From assembly GCA_937922985.1 (NCBI GenBank), contig CALAKV010000001.1, positions 1 to 7,194 of the forward strand: DNA of 7,194 nucleotides, read 5' to 3'. Below, piece by piece: positions 4,715 to 7,194 of this stretch. The DNA comes from an uncultured bacterium (lineage in GTDB: Bacteria; Patescibacteriota; Saccharimonadia; Saccharimonadales; Saccharimonadaceae). The position numbers and the translations under genes are program-made. Within the stretch, counting starts at the first letter, position 1. Every line of letters starts with the position of its first letter. A model generated the notes under the pieces. The model saw only the letters and a program-made list of their open reading frames with translations, was not told the origin of the DNA and did not search any database.

Positions 4715-7086
4715 TTTTTGATTACAATGATTTGCGTGCAAAAAAATCCCGTTTAATGAATGGGCTTAGGGGATTTTTATTTCTACTTAAGATTTTAAAA
4801 ATTGTTGGAATTTTAAGTGGATTTTGTTTAGTTTTAATGGATTCGGCTCTTGGCTGGTTAATTTTAGCATTTTCATCAATAATCACAATTTTAGTTTATT
4901 GGTGGAATGGAGAACTTCATAGATTGGAACCATCAAAAGATTTAAAAATTGAAGGGCAGCTAGCTAGTAATATTTTAGGAAAACTTTCGAAAAATCCAAC
5001 AAGCGAGCAGATCGCAAAAGTAGTTTTGGAAAGTTCTGGTGGAAAGTTCATTATTTCACGCTTTGGACTTGGAAAAACTACGATTGAAAGTTTGGTTCAG
5101 ATTCCACAAAATTCACCTGAAAATATTTTTCAAACTGCACTACAAATTCAGCAAAAGTTAAAAACTAAAACCGTTTCTGGTTCGGTTTTAACTCTTGCGA
5201 TAATTCGAAATTTTCCGAATTACGAAACGCTTCTTGCGCAGTTTTATCTTGACTTTGAGGATTTAGAACGTGGTGTTTTATGGCATGATCATATTTTTTC
5301 ACTAATAAGTCAATCTAAAATTCCAATGAAAACTGGTGGAATTGCCCGCGATTGGTCGTTTGGTTATACTCCAACCTTGAATCGTTTTGGAGTGAATATT
5401 ACGAATCAGGTTTCGAACAATATTTTAATGTCTTCAAATTTAGAGCAACATAAAGATTTAGTTTCGAAAATGGTTGAACAGTTCAGTGGTAATGGAAAGA
5501 AGAATATTGCCTTAATTGGTGTCGATGGTGTTGGTAAGACTACTGTTGTGAATTCTTTCGCTGCAAAAATTGCAAATGGTAGCGAGAAAATTCCTTCAAA
5601 TTTAAAATTTAGACAGGTTGTTTCTCTTGATGCCGCATCTTTGATTGCGGCAGCACCAGGGCGAGGTGAAATAGAAAATTTACTGAATTATGTTTTGAAC
5701 GAGGCTTATGCTGCTAAAAATATAATTATTTGTCTTGATAATGCTCAGCTATTTTTTGAAGATGGTGTTGGTTCGGTTGATGTTTCGAATTTACTTCTTC
5801 CTATTATTCAGGCTGGTGCTTTAAGATTAATCTTAACTCTTGATGAACAGAGATTTTTGCAAATTTCAGCAAAGAACCCAGCACTTGCTCAGGCAATGAA
5901 TAGATTACAAGTTAAGCCAGCTAATTATGATGAAACACTGGCAGTTATGCAAGATAAGTTGTTGATTTTCGAACATCAAAATGGCGTGTTTTATCAGTTT
6001 CAAGCACTTAAAGAAGCTTTTAAACTAAGCGAAAGGTATATATTTGATTTAGAAATGCCAGGGCGGGCTGTGCGCTTGCTAGAGATGGCGGCAGGATTTG
6101 CTGATAATAAAATTGTAACGGCGAGCTCAGTTGAAAAAGCGATTGAGCAAACAATGAATGTAAAAATCGCTACTGCAAATGTTAATGAAGAGAAAGAAAC
6201 TTTATTAAACCTTGAAGATTTATTGCACGCCAGAATGGTTGGCCAGGAAAAAGCAGTTTCGGCTGTGGCAAATGCTTTGCGTCGTGCGAGAACTGGTGTT
6301 CGAAACCAAAACAGACCAATTGGAACATTTCTATTTCTTGGCCCAACTGGAGTTGGTAAAACAGAGCTCTCTAAGGCACTTTCAGAAGTTTATTTTAATG
6401 GTGAAAATAATATTGTTCGTCTTGATTTGAATGAGTTTGTAAACCTTGACGATGTCTCAAGATTGATTGCAGATGGTGCGCGTGACGCGAGTTCTCTAAC
6501 TGCTCAAATGATGAAAAAGCCTTTCTCGGTCGTTCTTTTAGATGAAATTGAAAAAGCTCACCCAAATGTTCTAACTGCTCTTTTGCAGGTTTTAGATGAA
6601 GGTATTTTGAGGGATGAAAAAAACCGTGAGGTTTCATTCCGAGATGCAATTATTATTGCAACATCAAATGCTGGTTCTGAGCGAATTCAAGAACTGATTT
6701 CTCGTGGTTATGATTCGACAAGCGCTGAAGAAATCATTGTAAATGACTTAATTGCAAGTCGTGAATTTCGCCCTGAATTTCTGAACCGTTTTGATGAAAT
6801 TGTTGTTTTCGAACCACTTACAAAAGAAAATCTGATGCAAATTATTGATTTGATGATTGCTGGAGTAAATAAAACTCTTGCTGGTCAAAAAATTACAGTT
6901 TCTGTTACGCCAGAAGCTAAAATATTGCTTGCAAATTTAGGTTATGATCCAAAACTTGGCGCTCGACCAATGAGAAGAGTTATTCAGCGAGTTGTGGAAA
7001 ACACTATCGCACGAAAAATGCTTTCCGGCGAAGCTCAAGCTGGTTCGAACATTGAAATTACTCCAGAGATAGTTCGACAAAGCTAA
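4711..7086 (+). CDS. Membrane-anchored Clp/Hsp100-like AAA+ ATPase with two nucleotide-binding domains
   Basis: The product has 791 residues and resembles ClpC/ClpB, with unusual changes. Two membrane helices (about 21-42 and 46-66) come first. A weak Clp-N-like region follows (about 80-195), best seen in VSGSVLTLAIIRN and FEDLERGV. The first ATPase domain has Walker A GVDGVGKTT (270-278), but Walker B reads ICLDNAQ, with Asn344 where the catalytic Glu should be. The ClpC arginine-finger pair is replaced by Gln394-Ala395, and the pore-loop KYRGE is PGRGE (316-320). The ClpB/ClpC coiled-coil middle domain is absent. The second domain is catalytically complete: Walker A GPTGVGKTE (544-552), Walker B LLDE (609-612), sensor 1 Asn653, arginine finger Arg693 in FRPEFLNRF, and sensor 2 GARPMRR (750-756). 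Its usual GYVGYEEGG pore loop is missing, replaced by a shorter IADGARDASS. No IGF/LGF-type ClpP-binding loop is evident. It is probably a cytoplasm-facing, membrane-tethered remodelling ATPase. Calling it a protease subunit is not supported. Confidence 0.87.
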   Translation: MIFDYNDLRAKKSRLMNGLRGFLFLLKILKIVGILSGFCLVLMDSALGWLILAFSSIITILVYWWNGELHRLEPSKDLKIEGQLASNILGKLSKNPTSEQIAKVVLESSGGKFIISRFGLGKTTIESLVQIPQNSPENIFQTALQIQQKLKTKTVSGSVLTLAIIRNFPNYETLLAQFYLDFEDLERGVLWHDHIFSLISQSKIPMKTGGIARDWSFGYTPTLNRFGVNITNQVSNNILMSSNLEQHKDLVSKMVEQFSGNGKKNIALIGVDGVGKTTVVNSFAAKIANGSEKIPSNLKFRQVVSLDAASLIAAAPGRGEIENLLNYVLNEAYAAKNIIICLDNAQLFFEDGVGSVDVSNLLLPIIQAGALRLILTLDEQRFLQISAKNPALAQAMNRLQVKPANYDETLAVMQDKLLIFEHQNGVFYQFQALKEAFKLSERYIFDLEMPGRAVRLLEMAAGFADNKIVTASSVEKAIEQTMNVKIATANVNEEKETLLNLEDLLHARMVGQEKAVSAVANALRRARTGVRNQNRPIGTFLFLGPTGVGKTELSKALSEVYFNGENNIVRLDLNEFVNLDDVSRLIADGARDASSLTAQMMKKPFSVVLLDEIEKAHPNVLTALLQVLDEGILRDEKNREVSFRDAIIIATSNAGSERIQELISRGYDSTSAEEIIVNDLIASREFRPEFLNRFDEIVVFEPLTKENLMQIIDLMIAGVNKTLAGQKITVSVTPEAKILLANLGYDPKLGARPMRRVIQRVVENTIARKMLSGEAQAGSNIEITPEIVRQS

Positions 7087-7096
7087 TATAAAATAA

Positions 7097-7133
7097 AAAT
7101 CAGCAGATAGATATTCTTGCTGATTTATTTTTT
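7097..7133. terminator. Bidirectional rho-independent terminator between the ATPase gene and tRNA-Lys
   Basis: A perfect 9-bp stem (AAATCAGCA at 7097-7105 with TGCTGATTT at 7118-7126) encloses a 12-nt loop. It is followed by a T-rich run to 7133 on the plus strand and by TTTATTTTATATT on the minus strand. It starts 10 nt after the ATPase stop and 8 nt beyond the tRNA 3' end, so it can serve both convergent units. Confidence 0.82.
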
Positions 7134-7140
7134 CAAATTT

Positions 7141-7194
7141 TGGAGGGCCAGGAGGGGCTCGAACCCTCGACACCCTGCTTAAGAGGCAGGTGCT
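7141..7194 (-). tRNA. tRNA-Lys(CTT), 3' part, gene runs off the right edge
   Basis: On the minus strand the anticodon stem CCTGC/GCAGG (7190-7186 and 7178-7174) encloses the loop CTCTTAA. Its anticodon is CTT (7183-7181), which reads the lysine codon AAG. A 5-nt variable loop (7173-7169) follows, then the T arm GAGGG-TTCGAGC-CCCTC (7168-7152). The acceptor 3' strand is CTGGCCC (7151-7145), the discriminator is T (7144) and CCA is encoded (7143-7141). The D arm, apart from its last bases, and the acceptor 5' strand lie beyond the window, so acceptor pairing cannot be checked. Discriminator U73 is unusual for lysine tRNA. Confidence 0.9.

Noticed and set aside
4711..7086. Naming the ATPase ClpC or ClpB
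   Set aside because: The membrane helices, absent middle domain, missing pore-loop tyrosines and lack of an evident ClpP-binding loop make either symbol misleading.
6937..7173. Minus-strand open frame of 78 codons
   Set aside because: It runs through the tRNA-Lys gene and the terminator and then antisense to the ATPase C-terminus, so it is not a gene.
1..7194. CRISPR array, insertion sequence or prophage
   Set aside because: No spaced direct repeats, terminal inverted repeats, transposase or phage motifs were seen on either strand.

Overview
The window is AT-rich bacterial DNA, roughly two-thirds A+T by eye, with tightly packed genes and standard-code stops (four TAA, one TGA). The low GC, heavy use of the CGA arginine codon, a paired Cys-rich exported protein and pilin-like protein, and a membrane-anchored Clp-type ATPase next to RNase Y together suggest a Candidate Phyla Radiation genome, most likely Saccharibacteria (TM7). 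That placement is inference, because no rRNA or marker protein is present. The TGA stop inside a classic ATGA overlap argues against the lineages that read TGA as glycine.

There are three blocks. (1) Positions 1-2566, plus strand: a two-gene operon. The 3' part of a large exported Cys-rich protein, open to the left edge of the window, is followed after 2 nt by a protein with a type IV pilin-like N-terminus. The operon ends at a bidirectional hairpin terminator (2568-2597). (2) Positions 2612-4117, minus strand: rny, encoding RNase Y, complete and with all its expected motifs. (3) Positions 4241-7086, plus strand: a small two-helix membrane protein overlapping by 4 nt with a 791-residue membrane-anchored, two-domain Clp/Hsp100-like AAA+ ATPase. 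A second bidirectional terminator (7097-7133) separates this pair from the 3' part of tRNA-Lys(CTT), which runs off the right edge on the minus strand.

Blocks 2 and 3 are divergent. Their promoters are back to back in about 120 nt, with -35 boxes only 2 nt apart. The rny transcript should have a leader of about 52 nt with a Shine-Dalgarno site. The membrane-protein transcript is predicted to start on the A of its ATG and so be leaderless.

The most interesting candidate system is the membrane protein plus ATPase pair. The second AAA+ domain keeps every ATPase residue. The first has a changed Walker B and lacks the usual arginine fingers. Both domains lack the tyrosine pore loops that Clp unfoldases use to pull substrate. 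This suggests a membrane-tethered Clp derivative that does something other than ordinary threading. A second signal is the palindrome TTCGAA, which occurs 24 times in all three codon phases.
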